A stretch of DNA of 64,000 bases from Chloroflexi bacterium TSY. GTDB lineage: Bacteria; Chloroflexota; Anaerolineae; Caldilineales; Caldilineaceae. How positions within the stretch are numbered: position 1 is the stretch's first letter; the number at the start of each line of letters is the position of its first letter. The DNA lies in contig JAHBNG010000077.1 in NCBI GenBank assembly GCA_019217005.1, forward strand, positions 4,397-68,396, given 5' to 3'. The notes under the pieces are model-generated. The model had not been told where the DNA came from, made no database searches, and was given only the letters and a program-made list of their open reading frames with translations. Shown here piece by piece: positions 9,244 through 19,683 of the stretch. A program made the position numbers and the translations under genes.

Positions 9244-9810
9244 TTATGATACAGGTTGGTCATCAGAATCGGTATCCAAAACAGGATAGAAACGCTGGAA
9301 CTTCTGGCGAGCGAGAGCGGGGGTAAATTGCCATTGAATGGTAGCGGATTGTTCATTGCGCTCGTTGACAAGAGCAAGGACAACAGTCTCAAGAAGCTCT
9401 TTGGAATCAATGCGGCGATCAAGAACTTGGCGAGTGATAACCGAGAGTTCAATTTCAACCATATTAAGCCAACTCCCGTTGACGGGGGTATAAACCATCT
9501 GAAAGTGCTGAGCCAGAGCGAAAGCTTCCTCAGGCGAAAAGATGGTGTAGAAGGAACTGGGTGAATGAATGTTGAGATTATCCTGAACAATCTGTAATGA
9601 ATCGGCATCAGGATTGTGTTTCGTTTTGAGATCATGCATGAAGCGAGCATACTCTTGGCCTCTGCGCCGTTCGGTAATCTGAACAACCCGCTGTCCAGTG
9701 TGTGGCTGGTAAGCAATCAAGATGTAACAGATGCCCTTGCGTTCATAGTGATGATCATAGCGCCATTTCTTGCCTGGTTTCATCTCAATCGGCACGATTG
9801 TATCGCCCAA
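9244..9810 (-). pseudogene. IS630-family transposase, C-terminal DDE part
   Basis: The 188-residue fragment has the DDE_3-type core: a middle Asp in IVQDNLNIH and the C-terminal SWLNMVEIELSVITRQ, where the catalytic Glu of IS630 transposases lies. The N-terminal Asp segment (normally DE in a YLDE-type motif) is in the missing or shifted part. Confidence 0.7.
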
Positions 9811-10086
9811 GAGCTGACAAGGTTTTCATCGTAACACCCACCAGAGAGGATTCTTGGGGTCATAGGGCTGTGCATAGAGGTCCAAGATTTGTTCCATGTG
9901 CCACAAGTATGTAGGTGTTAACTTTCCGATACACCACTGCACCTTCAAATGGGGTTTCAGTTCGTTTTTTCAGAATTTCACTCACGGTTTCATGCGAAAT
10001 GTCTTCCACAAACTTTAACTCAACCGCTGTGGTTGCTAGCAGCCTTAAAGTCCATCGGCTTCGCCCATCTGGTCCTTTCGTACACG

Positions 10087-10413
10087 CTAGTGCCGTGATT
10101 TTGGCTCTGGCTTCGTTACTAATCTCGACTGGTCGTCCGCTTCTTGGCCTCTCTTCTGGGCTTTGGTTAGCCCTTCCGTCACATATCTTTTGCGGATTCG
10201 CACCACCGTTGCTCGCGTCACTCCCACTCGTTCCATGATTTCTCTGTCTGTTTTTCCTCCATCTGACAAGAGCAGAATATGTGCCCTTCTTATCTTTCTT
10301 ACGTTCTCTTTTCCTTTTGCCGTTATTCGCCTTAATTCATTTCTGTCTTTATCACTTAGTTTAACTTTATATACTTGCTTCATTTCTCTCTGCCTCCTCG
10401 TTTTTTTAGTCAC
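10087..10413 (-). pseudogene. IS630-family transposase, N-terminal HTH part
   Basis: Of the 108 residues the first 90 form a Homeodomain-like HTH (RRAHILLLSDGGKTDREIMERVGVTRATVVRIRKRY). The frame then leaves the family sequence. The start codon is preceded by a purine-rich AGGAGGCAGAG tract. Confidence 0.7.
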
Positions 10414-10486
10414 TTTCTGGCAGAGTTTACCGTATTATAACTTATCTGACAAAATACTACTTGACATTCAGATCAAGTTATAGTAC

Positions 10487-10515
10487 AATCTTGTTACCCA
10501 ACAGGTAACAAGATT
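10487..10515. terminator. Terminator-like hairpin between two insertion sequences
   Basis: AATCTTGTTACC (10487-10498) pairs perfectly with GGTAACAAGATT (10504-10515) around a 5-nt loop. It is followed by an A/T-rich stretch and by the left end of the next IS. Confidence 0.5.
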
Positions 10516-10526
10516 ATTATCTTATT

Positions 10527-12073
10527 AACTCGATAGTTGTATTTTGAGCAGGTGCCAGATTTGACAAAGTCAAATTAAGCAGAGCAGACCTGCCGTTTGG
10601 CGAAAAGGGTAGCGAAGACCTCCGCAATCTCCTGTCCGTCATTCAAGGCATCATGAGCCGTCAAGATGAGATCTTGAATCAGTGACTGAGTTTGCTGCCG
10701 GGTAGCCTCACCAAGGGATTTGCTGGGCGAGAATTGAGTTTTAGCCAATGATGGTCCCAAACAATCAAGGTGCAAGAGAGAATAAGCCACGAAGACCAGA
10801 GACCAATGTTTTTGAAAGGCGTGGGCAGTTCGCATGCAATATTCATCAAGACCAAGCAGTTGTTTACCATCCTGATAAACCGTCTCGATAGGCCAACGAA
10901 GCAGGTAAATCGAGAGAATGCGTTTGGCATTACAGTCGGTGCGATTGGTCACTAAAACGGCATAATTGTCTTGCAATTCAGGATTATCAAAACTAATCAC
11001 GATGCGTACCTTGCCGATAGAAGGGATACGCACAGTCATGGTAAAGGTGTAGTAAGTACGACCATCAATGGTGACAGGCTTGTAGGCATTCTGGGGGGAT
11101 GTAGGGGACCAACTCTTTGACTTTAATATGTGGCCCCTCGAAAGTTATCGGCTGACCATCTTCATCCCGCAAACGAAAACTATTTGTCTCCAGATTGCGA
11201 TTGCACTTCAAGATGCTGATCCAATCTTTATTCAGACGATCGAGTACAGCTAGAAAATCTGGAGCGAGATACCAACCATCGAAGAGAGCCCAACCAAAGA
11301 TAAGGGTTCGTTCAACAGCTTTTTCAACCAGTTCACTGGCAATGGTTATCTTGGTCTTAAACGCTTCGTCTCGCTCTCGAAAGGCGGGGTCAGTTAATAG
11401 GTGGCTATCCACTCGTTTATGAAAAGCGGTTCGTTCTTTCTTTTTTCTTGGGAATCTCGGTCACTGGGAAATGTTTTTCCACAAATGCTTCCCAGTCGGT
11501 AAACTCTTCGTACCGTCGGTAGATACTTGCATCGACCGGAAAACGGATAGCGCCACTGACATAGTGACTTGTGACTAAGTTATGAGCCAGTGGATGCTGA
11601 CCATTGCTATGATTGTAGTGGGTGTCGATATACTCGAACAGACTTCCCACATGTTCACATAGTGTATCATCAATCGCTAATACCGATTCTGACTCTGAAC
11701 GTTGGTATTGTGCTGTCTCTGACTATACGCTCATCATTGAGTTTTTCGGCTCGCCAAGGAGCTTCACTCAGATACCGTGATACATTCGTCTTATCTGCAC
11801 TATCTAGAATGCAACGGGCAATATTTGCCATGCTTTTGTTGTCCAAGACCATCAGACCCGTCAGATAGTTTTCAAAGTGGCGAAACTGTTTACGATTGGC
11901 AAATACTGAACGAAAGGTTTCGCTATGCTCCTTGACCAGTGGCGCTACATTTACTATCGGCAATTGCATCTTGATGGCTCCTTTTCTGCACTTTTTTCTT
12001 GATGCAATCTATTGAGATGACTTTTGTCTCTTTTGTCAAAATTGGAAAACCTTCATTTCACAACTATCGAGTT
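10527..12073 (-). mobile_element. Degenerate IS701/IS4-type insertion sequence
   Basis: Inverted ends AACTCGATAGTTGT (10527-10540) and ACAACTATCGAGTT (12060-12073) enclose about 1.55 kb. A single transposase is broken into four minus-strand pieces in shifting frames: 11670-11969, 11417-11650, 11065-11412 and 10575-11039. A short ATT repeat flanks both ends, but this is too short to be a firm target duplication. Three frameshifts make it inactive. Confidence 0.75.
10575..11969 (-). pseudogene. IS701/IS4-superfamily transposase, four frame pieces
   Basis: The N-terminal piece has the FRHFENYLTGLMV region typical of IS701-like proteins. The third piece holds the first catalytic Asp (IFGWALFDGWYLAPDF), and the last has the Y-x2-RWPIE-x2-Y-x-D motif (LLRWPIETVYQDGKQLLGLD) carrying the catalytic Glu. 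The fragments add up to about 450 residues, a normal length for the family. Confidence 0.7.
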
Positions 12074-12105
12074 ATTAACCGTATCTACAGAATAGGAGGA
12101 ACATA

Positions 12106-12333
12106 ATGGCAGCCATAGCGCCCACTGAACTCTTGCGCCAATGGGAACTGGAACAGATTACGCCAGAAATGGCAATTGGTCAGTTGATCCAGAACCAAGT
12201 CAAGCAGCAAGAGTTTCTTGAAAGCAACAGCCGTATGCTTTCCATTATTCGTCTTGATGTTGACAGCTTGATTACTCATACAGAGTTGCCTCCGCGCAGC
12301 ATAAGCAGGCGAAAGCCACCCAAACAAAGCTGA
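12106..12333 (+). CDS. Small hypothetical protein
   Basis: A 75-residue protein with a strong ribosome site (AGGAGG six bases before the ATG). The body is mostly helical and Gln/Glu-rich (ELLRQWELEQITPEMAIGQLIQN, QQEFLESN), with a short basic, Pro-rich tail. It begins 33 bp after the right end of the IS701-like element, so its original promoter may have been removed. The helix pattern is compatible with a small coiled-coil or antitoxin-like protein, but no family is recognised. Confidence 0.5.
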   Translation: MAAIAPTELLRQWELEQITPEMAIGQLIQNQVKQQEFLESNSRMLSIIRLDVDSLITHTELPPRSISRRKPPKQS

Positions 12334-12433
12334 AGCCCATTTCTGAGCAACCAAGCAAATCAACACCAAATCGCCCTGCGCAGTCTCGTCCACTGTGGAG
12401 GGCTTTCTGTGTTATTATAGGTTGAGATGGAGA

Positions 12434-12466
12434 TTGCATCAAGTTCTATTGGGTTGATATAATATC
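12434..12466 (+). promoter_or_regulatory. Sigma-70-like promoter with palindromic operator, toxin-antitoxin operon
   Basis: TTGCAT (12434-12439) and TATAAT (12458-12463) are separated by 18 bp. The -10 box lies inside the perfect 11-bp palindrome GATATAATATC (12456-12466), a plausible site for autorepression by the antitoxin encoded about 45 bp downstream. Confidence 0.5.
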
Positions 12467-12512
12467 AGATAAGATCCACATTGAGTAAGTATGAAGTCAA
12501 GGAGACATGATT

Positions 12513-12779
12513 ATGAATGAAAGTACAAAACCCTTGATATTAGGACGTTACATTGTAGCCGATCCTGAAATTTGTCATGGTAAGCCAACATTTCGAGGAA
12601 CACGCATCATGGTTGCTGATGTATTGGAACAAGTCGCTGAGGGAATGGCTTGGGAGACAATTATTGAAGGCTGGCATGATAGCATTACCAAAGAGGCAAT
12701 CACAGAAGCAGTGCAGCTAGCACGTGAATCCTTTCTTAAACACATCGAAGAATTCGCTTTGGAACCTATGGCTGCGTGA
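12513..12779 (+). CDS. DUF433 antitoxin-like protein
   Basis: The DUF433 pattern is clear: IVADPEICHGKPTFRGTRI, then VLEQVAEGMAWETIIEGW and a helix to LARESFLKH. The ATG at 12513 is preferred over the in-frame ATG at 12507 because AAGGAG (12499-12504) is eight bases from the former and only two from the latter. The protein has about 88 residues. Its stop overlaps the start of the next gene (GTGA), which encodes a DUF5615 PIN-like protein. DUF433-DUF5615 pairs are generally regarded as toxin-antitoxin modules, with DUF433 as the DNA-binding antitoxin; neither function has been shown here. Confidence 0.8.
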   Translation: MNESTKPLILGRYIVADPEICHGKPTFRGTRIMVADVLEQVAEGMAWETIIEGWHDSITKEAITEAVQLARESFLKHIEEFALEPMAA

Positions 12780-13165
12780 ATATTCTGGATGAAAACATTC
12801 TAAAAGATCAACGTCAGTTACTGCGAAGTTGGCGAATTAGGGTTCACCAGATCGGGCAAGATATAGGACGACAGGGGATGAAAGATCGTGAAATCATCCC
12901 TCTGTTACATCAATATCGAGATGCAACCTTTTTCTCGCGTGATCGAGACTTTCACAATCGTAGCCTTTGCCACACTCGATACTGCTTGGTTTTTCTGAAT
13001 GTAGAGAAATACGAGGTCGCACTTTTTGTCCGTCGTATTCTTCGCCATCCAGATTTTAATACCAAAGCCAAACGCCGAGGTACTGTCATTAGACTTTCGC
13101 ATACAGGTCTTTCTGTATGGCGTTTGCATGCAGAACAGGAAGAACGTTTCGAATGGCCTACGTAA
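12776..13165 (+). CDS. DUF5615-type PIN-like toxin
   Basis: GTG start, translationally coupled to the DUF433 gene by a 4-base overlap. The N-terminal LDENI supplies the first acidic pair of the PIN-like fold, and ATFFSRDRDFHNRSL carries the central acidic residues. The family would be a ribonuclease-like toxin of 110-130 residues; this one has 129. The C-terminal region beyond LFVRRILRHPDF is basic (TKAKRRGTVIRLS). All expected acidic residues appear present, so it could be active. Confidence 0.7.
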   Translation: MNILDENILKDQRQLLRSWRIRVHQIGQDIGRQGMKDREIIPLLHQYRDATFFSRDRDFHNRSLCHTRYCLVFLNVEKYEVALFVRRILRHPDFNTKAKRRGTVIRLSHTGLSVWRLHAEQEERFEWPT

Positions 13166-13723
13166 TGCTCGTTTACATAGAAAGGTTTGTCGTAGCGGAT
13201 CGTTTGGGATGTTGGTCGGGTAGCTTGGAATCCATTAGCCTTCATTGAAGTTCTTTATCGGATATACTATGGTTGTGTGACATGAAACCGCTCGAACGTT
13301 CGGGGCGTGTCGTCTAGTCTCTTGGTTGGGTGGCAAGTCTGTCGCAGCCAACATGGGCTGCAGGTGACGCCAGGATGATCGGGCGCGCATCATTGTTTTT
13401 CCGCATGAATCTGGTTGGGTTGTCCATGTGGTCAGCTCCGAAGTCCTGGCGCACCTGAGCCAGGCGTTGGCTCGCTCACCTCGTCAAGTATTCATAGCTG
13501 GTGAGATCCAGTAATGATCAGAAATAGCATAGAAGTTGCTCAATTACACGAACCTATCCCAGGAAACTTTTTCATGAATTTCAGATGTTTTCCAGAAAAA
13601 GCATCTTTTACTTCGTTTATTGAGAAGAACACCTAGGTGCTAATTCCCGTAGATGGCATACAGCTTTTGATTCTTATCTAGGTCTTAAAGCACTACTTGT
13701 TCATTGTTAGGGTAATATTCGAT
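13166..13723. other. Intergenic stretch with no recognisable content
   Basis: About 560 bp without a supported gene. It is G/C-richer around 13290-13480 than its surroundings and contains short self-complementary stretches (GCAGCCAACATGGGCTGC near 13346), but neither a gene remnant nor a known RNA is recognised. Confidence 0.4.
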
Positions 13724-13954
13724 ATGGCAAAGTTTACTAATGGCCGCGCACTCATCATCGGTGTCGGTGCAGACTTACCTGTTACCGTCCAAGATGCAGA
13801 TGCGGTCGCATCGCTCCTGCGTGATCCAACCCGTTGTGCCTATCCAACTGGCCAAGTAAAGTTATTGACTGAAAAACAGGCTTGCCGACAATACATTCTT
13901 GAAGAACTTGAGCAGCTAGCAATTGCAACAAGGCTAAACCAAAAAAATAAATAA

Positions 13955-14974
13955 TTATACGCGAACGAGAGAATGGAGAGGGGGAATAAGGACAAACCAT
14001 TTTTCTAAACCAGGTAAACGTTGGAAGCGTTGTTCCAAACGGTCCATCTCTTTCTGAGTGAGTTTGACGCCGGTCTCATAAAGAGTGGAATTCAGGTGAA
14101 CGAAGGGTTGTAGTTGGTTAAAGCGAAAAGAACGGGCAAAATTGAGAACGGTCTCAAGAGAATCGAGAAGAGAACCGTTCCAGTGTTTTTCAAGATGGCC
14201 CCAAACCCGTTCGATGGGGTTGTATTTACTGTGATAAGGAGGGTAGCAGGCGAGCTGAATAGAGAGACGATAGTGCTCAACAAACTGAGTGAGACGATAC
14301 ATAAACTGAGTCCGACGGGTATGATTTTCGGGACCATTGTCCTGATTGATCACGAGGGTCTTGACGTGAGGAAAGTGTTCACGTACGCTTTCCCAAAAAT
14401 CAATCAGGCAGTCGACAATACAGTCACTCGTCACTTTCGACTGAGTCAAGTAAAGAAAGAGTTCCTTGGTTGAAGGGAGGTAAATGCCAAAAGGAGTGAC
14501 TTTCTCGGTCTTCTTATCTTGAAAGTCATGATCGAGCGCTTTGACAACCACTCGACTTATCCCTTCTCTCGAGAAACGGTCAAGTAAAATCGTCGCTTTG
14601 GCATCCCAAGAGAGGCGCAGAACCGTCTCGTCTGCATCCGCTTCTTGATTGATCTGATGAATTCTATCAAAGATCGCATCGGTCTCTGGGATCTTTTTCA
14701 CTGGTTGACTTTTTTTGACCCGGTTTGAGCCATAGCCTAACTCATTGAGCTTCAAGCGGATGGCCTCTTCGCCAGGCAATTCCTCATCTGTGTATCCTTT
14801 CTGCTCGATGAGCTGGGTACGCATTTCGGCGGCGGTTAGTCGAGTGTACAATTGGGGGGTTCGAAAGGTGGGATCGGTCTGGCTGAATTGATCGGCGATT
14901 TCAACCATATCGGCCAGTAAAGTGGGGATATGGTCTTCGGCTTTTGCGACCACGTCGGTGGCTTTGGTCGACAT
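13955..14974 (-). CDS. ISAzo13-like DDE transposase, main ORF
   Basis: A 339-residue frame with all three acidic positions in context: SWDAKATIL (first Asp), LVINQDNGPENHTRR (second Asp) and YHSKYNPIERVWGHLEKHW (Glu). It overlaps the upstream 89-residue frame, and the two join naturally at an A4 run (RGRK followed by AEDHIP). Both copies of the IS share this arrangement, so the shift may be programmed rather than damage. This copy is otherwise uninterrupted and could supply transposase for both. Confidence 0.8.
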   Translation of the reverse strand: MSTKATDVVAKAEDHIPTLLADMVEIADQFSQTDPTFRTPQLYTRLTAAEMRTQLIEQKGYTDEELPGEEAIRLKLNELGYGSNRVKKSQPVKKIPETDAIFDRIHQINQEADADETVLRLSWDAKATILLDRFSREGISRVVVKALDHDFQDKKTEKVTPFGIYLPSTKELFLYLTQSKVTSDCIVDCLIDFWESVREHFPHVKTLVINQDNGPENHTRRTQFMYRLTQFVEHYRLSIQLACYPPYHSKYNPIERVWGHLEKHWNGSLLDSLETVLNFARSFRFNQLQPFVHLNSTLYETGVKLTQKEMDRLEQRFQRLPGLEKWFVLIPPLHSLVRV

Positions 14975-15170
14975 AACAGAAGCCGCCTTCTAGTTCTTCC
15001 AGGGCTTTGGCTATCGTCGCCCGATTCCAGCCCAACTCTCGTTCTGCTTTCGTCGGACTCCCTTCGCATATCGTTTTGACCGTTTGGGCCATGAAGTGCC
15101 TTCTTTCGTATCCACTTAACATGGCCTTCGTCTCTTTCAAGACTTCAACCATTTCTGGCGAGATTGTCAT
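14901..15170 (-). CDS. ISAzo13-like transposase, N-terminal HTH ORF
   Basis: An 89-residue frame with an HTH region (MAQTVKTICEGSPTKAERELGW, RATIAKALEELEGG). It is identical to the frame at 19748-20017. Family resemblance stops near the A4 run where the main ORF takes over; the last ten or so residues are out of frame. Confidence 0.7.
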   Translation of the reverse strand: MTISPEMVEVLKETKAMLSGYERRHFMAQTVKTICEGSPTKAERELGWNRATIAKALEELEGGFCYVDQSHRRGRKSRRPYPHFTGRYG

Positions 15171-15834
15171 TTTTGCTCCTTTTGGAGAGCTAGTTTAACA
15201 CCTTCTCGCGTATATTTTATTTTTTGGATTGGCCCAAAACAAGATGATATTGTTCTAATTTACTTCTCAGGTCATGGTGTCAAAACACCTGCTTACCATT
15301 TGTTACCAAATGACTATGATTTGACTAATTTAGTAGAGACAGCGATTGCTGGTAGTCTGTTCACAGAAAAGTTACGTGCCATCCAAGCGAAAATACTACT
15401 GGTGTTGCTAGATTGTTGTCATGCGGGTGGACAGGCTGAAGCCAAAGGGGTACTTAAATCTTCATTACCATTGTCTGCCTTTGACGAATTTCAGAAGAGC
15501 AGTGGGCTAGCTGGCTATGGTGCATTTGAACAAGATGGTTATGCTCGCATCATAGACACAGCTATGTGGATAAGTCGTAAAGTTCCTGAACGTACAAATG
15601 ACAAACAACATCCAATTCTCAAGTTGCACAATTTGGCTGATAATTTTGCGATTGCATGGTACGGCGGAGGAGGAAAAGCGGTAAATCCGCTAAATTGGAT
15701 AGTTGACACACCAAATGCTAATTTGGCAGTAGATGCTACCCAAGTAGCTGCTTGGAAACGTATGTTGACGAACTATCGTGATAATTTATTACTTATTGAA
15801 GAGCGAATGAGCGAATATGTTGAATATAATGAAA

Positions 15835-17339
15835 CTTTACTTTCTGGTAAAAGAAAAGAGATGAGGTGAGAAATGTGACAAAAAGCGGTTAGCGTTTCAT
15901 CCTAAAGGTAGAGAACCCAAAAAGGAGGAAGGAATGCTAACCGCGCCAGAAATAACTATAGCAGTACTGATGAATGTATTGCAAGTAACGCCGGTGGGAA
16001 CAAACGTAAATGTAATGCGTCTGATGTGGGCGATGATGAATGGGTCGTTTCTGAAAAGTCGAGGAGCAATCCATAGTGGATTGAGTGAAAGCGGGTTTGA
16101 AGATGAGGAGCTCCGGCGAAGCTGGTGGAGCTTTCGATATGGATCATGGGATATTGCAAGCCTGCTCTCATCGTGGCAAGAAGAAGTGGAGTGGAAAGGG
16201 GAATGGGAGGCAAAAAAGTTAGAAGGATACCGAGTGAAAAGCATAGATATCACAGGGTTCTGGCGACCGAAGCTGCAAGGGAAAGTGAACCGACTCTATA
16301 ACTCAACGGCTCGTCGGGCATTGCCCGCGCTCATCTTTGGAGTGATGATAAGCTCGGGGGGAGATAGGCGGGAAACGAGTGCCACTGCTCAAGGCAATCA
16401 TGAGATGCGAGGTAGGCACAAAGGAAAGTGAGTTTCGGAAAAAGCTGCTGAAAGAGACGAAGAAATCACTGGAGTCAGACGAAGTGGCGGTGGTCGATGC
16501 CGGGTTTACAATCAGAGAAATGCTAGAAAGCGACGTCGACCGATTTGTCCTTCGGGAAGCGATTAACTGCACAGCGCGCCGCAATGAGTTACCCGAACGT
16601 AAGGAAAAAGGCAGACCACCCGAATATGGTGATATTGTGCGTCCGCTCTCTCGATGCTATAGGGAAAGCGACTCGAGGCCACAACTCCAGACTCGTTTGG
16701 TCAATTTGTCTATAGTGGTCGCCTGATTCGCTATCAAGCATGGCACAATCTCGTCCCCAGGACAACCAAGGTGGATACAGCCAACCGCACCTATTCGATT
16801 TACGTCTTTCAGGATCCTGCTTATCACACACCTTTGGTTCTGGCGACCGTCATGGCTTTACAAGCTGAAACCATTTATCTTTTCTATCTGGAGCGCTGGC
16901 CTGTTGAACATCCCCCCCTTGGCTTCCAAGCAGATGATTGGCTTACATCGTCAATTTGTTCATGCCGATGAGGCTTGCTTCCGCTTACCTGAACTGGGGC
17001 TGCTGGCTGGCAATCTTCTTTCCCATTTAGCCGCTTCTCTTCCTCCCATACCGACTGGCTACTGGGATCGAGAGCCTCAAGCCACTCCCGGCAGGCTGCG
17101 CCGCGTTCTCTCGAGTGCTCTTTTTCCAACTCCCGACCAACTCGACCCTGACTTTCGGAAAAAGGCCTCGGTTTCACACCATTTACCTAAAGGCGTTCTC
17201 GCTCATCGCCGCCTCAATGCCGCTGCTTAAACTAGCCGAGCACTATTTTTACATTTTATCCCGTTTTTTCAGGGTGGATTCTTTTTTCCGCCCCTTTCGG
17301 TTTGCCCTTTGTCACTCAAGCCTTTACCAGAAAGTAAAG
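15835..17339 (+). mobile_element. Degenerate IS4-superfamily insertion sequence
   Basis: It is 1505 bp long with inverted ends CTTTACTTTCTGGTAAA / TTTACCAGAAAGTAAAG and a perfect 5-bp duplication TGAAA (15830-15834, 17340-17344). It is inserted in the C-terminal part of the caspase gene. Confidence 0.85.
15934..17230 (+). pseudogene. IS4-superfamily transposase, frameshifted
   Basis: Pieces at 15934-16431, 16379-16726, 16771-16971 and 16904-17230 alternate between two frames. Catalytic-type positions are visible: Asp in VKSIDITGFWRP, Asp in EVAVVDAGF, and a Y-x2-RW-x2-E motif in FYLERWPVEHPP. At least three indels separate them. I do not recognise the exact IS family. Confidence 0.65.
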
Positions 17340-19683
17340 TGAAATACCATTACAACTTATAAGAAATCGGCAGTTACTAACGGATAGAATTTCAGAGATT
17401 GAGAAGGATTTAGAGTTGTCCTAGCTATTTGTCTAATTCATCAAATTTTTTAATTGCTGGGAGCAGTCATCTATATGTCCGATATGTTTCACTCAGTGGA
17501 CAAGCAAATTGCAGAGATTGAAGAGAACCTGCGCATAATTGACGAACGTAAAACAGAGTACGTAGAGGTAGAAAAAATCGATCTACAGTTGATCAAAAAT
17601 GAACGACAATTGTTAGATCAACTTGAACAACTACGTAGTCGACGTAAACAGTTATCAGACAATCCATGCCCATATCGTGGACTATTACATTTTGATACAG
17701 AGCATCATGGTAACTTCTTTGGACGTGATGAGATGCTCAAACGATTGATTGAAAAAATAGGACTCTTTGATTTTGTGGCAGTAGTTGGGCCATCTGGTTG
17801 CGGTAAATCGTCCTTGGTTCGCGCCGGTTTAATCAATGCGTTAAAAAATGATGCATTACCTAATAGCCAAAGTTGGCACACAAGTATTGTCCGACTTGGC
17901 TCCGATCCAGTTTTTGCTTTCATTTCAGCAATTATTGAACGATTAGAACCAAATCTAAAAGAAAGTCAACATGTAAAAGAAGTAAGAACATGGGCTGATG
18001 GGCTAAAACATAATAAAATGCGTATTGACGATATACTGCATCGTCTCGAATCGAAGATTTCGCAACCCATCCGCCTATTGATTGTATTAGATCAATTTGA
18101 AGAAGTCTTTACGCTATGCGAAGACGAATATACTCGCAATTGATTCCTAGATATTCTGCGTGTTTCCTCAAAGTTTGAATGCCTCAAACTGGTCCTCACT
18201 CTTCGTGCTGATTTCTATGGTCGCGTTTTAGCAGATGAACATCTTAGTCAGCAAGTCGATTCCGGTTTGGTAAATGTCTTACCCATGACAGTAGCTGAGC
18301 GCCACACTGCTATAGAGCAGCCAGCAATAAATGCTGGTCGCCGCTTTGAAGAAGGATTAGTAGAACGTATTTTAGAAGCAGTTGCCCACGAGCTGGGACA
18401 ATTGCCACTCTTACAATTTGCATTGACGGAACTTTGGGAACGTCAAACTGCTGACGGTTTGTTAACTCATAAAGCTTATGAAGAAATAGGTCAAGTGAAC
18501 GGTGCTATTGCCCAACGAGCAGAGGAAGCTCTTCTTAGTTTTGAATCTGATGAACAAACGGCTGTACGTGCAATTTTCACCCGATTAGTACGTGTGGCTC
18601 AGCCCAATGAAGAGGTTGAAGATGTGAAGCGTCGCATCAGTCTCGCTGAGTTGAATACACATTTGCAACCATTACTTCACAAATTAGCCGATGCCCGTTT
18701 GATAGTAATGGGACGCAATGAACGTACAAACGAAGAAACTGTTGAAGTGTCTCACGAGGCATTACTTCGAAATTGGCAAGAACTTCAAATGTGGCTTAAT
18801 AGTGACCGAGAATTCCTGTTATGGAGACAGCGGTTGCGTACCTTAGCCGAAAATTGGATTTCTTTACAAAAAGACGAAAGCGTATTGCTTCGAGGAGTCT
18901 TATTAACAGAGGCTGAAGGGTGGGCTGACCGCTCAAATGAATTGAGTGCTATTGAACGTGAGCTAATCACATCTAGCCGTATTCTCGCCGATCGCGAAAC
19001 CGCCGAAAAAGAGGCAATTCGCCAACGAGAGTTACAACAAGCACAAGAATTGGCAGAAGAACAAAAACTACGTGCCGAGGCAGAGCAACAGCGGGCAGAT
19101 GCAGAAAGCCAAAGAGCAATCACAGAAGCTACAACATCCGCTCGTTTGCGTCGTCAACGACTTTTATTACTAATCTTGGCATTACTCGCTGCTGGAATCG
19201 CTATTTATGCATTTTTCCAACAGAGTATAGCAGATGATCAAAGAAGGCGGGCAGAACGTAGTGAAGATCGAGCTCTTGATGAGAAGGCAACAGCGGTAGC
19301 AGCCAAAAGTACAGCAGAATATAATGAACAATTGGCCGAAGAGAACGAATATTGGGCCAGAAATGCAGAGCAAAATGCACTTGACAATCAATACTTTGCG
19401 AGGATAGCGAGAGAGACGGCAGTAGCACAAGCAAATGAAGCAGCGATAGCTAAAAGTACAGCTGAGGCTAACAGACTAGAGGCAGTATCCAATAAGCTTT
19501 CCGCTCAGGCATTAGCCGAAAGGAATACACGCCCTAAAGTAAGTTTGCTATTAGTTCTAGAGGCTATTGATCTTGCTGACGATACTTTTGATCAAAGTGA
19601 TGATATCTATGCTAGAGAAGCACTACAAAGGATTTTGATTGCAGCGAGCAGTGTGTCTACATCAACATTACCAAATCGTATAA

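Larger units (their letters stand above)
9230..10454 (-). mobile_element. Degenerate IS630-type insertion sequence
   Basis: Inverted ends TTTTGTCAGATAAGTTATGATA (left) and TATTATAACTTATCTGACAAAA (right) bound about 1.2 kb. Two minus-strand transposase pieces lie inside: an HTH piece at 10087-10413 and a DDE piece at 9244-9810. The linking region between them is out of frame and shortened, so the element is probably inactive. Confidence 0.8.
13932..15234 (-). mobile_element. ISAzo13-like insertion sequence, copy 1
   Basis: It is 1303 bp long with ends GGCTAAACCAAAAAAATAAA and TTTTATTTTTTGGATTGGCC and a 3-bp CAA flank on both sides. It is inserted in the caspase gene. The second copy at 19684-20984 is almost identical and inverted. 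Confidence 0.85.
13724..17424 (+). pseudogene. Caspase-like (peptidase C14) protease, interrupted by two insertion sequences
   Basis: The start is ATG at 13724 (MAKFTNGRALIIGVG); the frame upstream to 13697 lacks a better start. Removing 13932-15234 with its CAA duplication and 15835-17339 with its TGAAA duplication yields an uninterrupted frame of 294 residues ending at TAG 17422-17424. The predicted catalytic dyad is His82 (LIYFSGHG) and Cys130 (VLLDCCHAGG). The C-terminal ~80 residues form a helical region (KRMLTNYRDNLLLIEERMSE...) that resembles the N-terminus of the nSTAND protein encoded next and probably serves as an effector-associated adaptor. In such bacterial NLR-like systems the STAND ATPase senses a signal and releases protease activity that kills the cell. 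Here the gene is disrupted after residue 69, so no active protease is expected. Confidence 0.8.

Noticed and set aside
13290..13480. G/C-rich stretch considered as a structured RNA or gene remnant
   Set aside because: Only short self-complementary stretches are seen and no known RNA consensus or protein homology could be recognised.
18141..18143. In-frame TGA in the nSTAND gene considered as a third selenocysteine codon
   Set aside because: It lies between TRN and FLDILR, where the family has a charged or polar residue and no conserved Cys; a CGA-to-TGA change explains it, and the gene is damaged in other ways.
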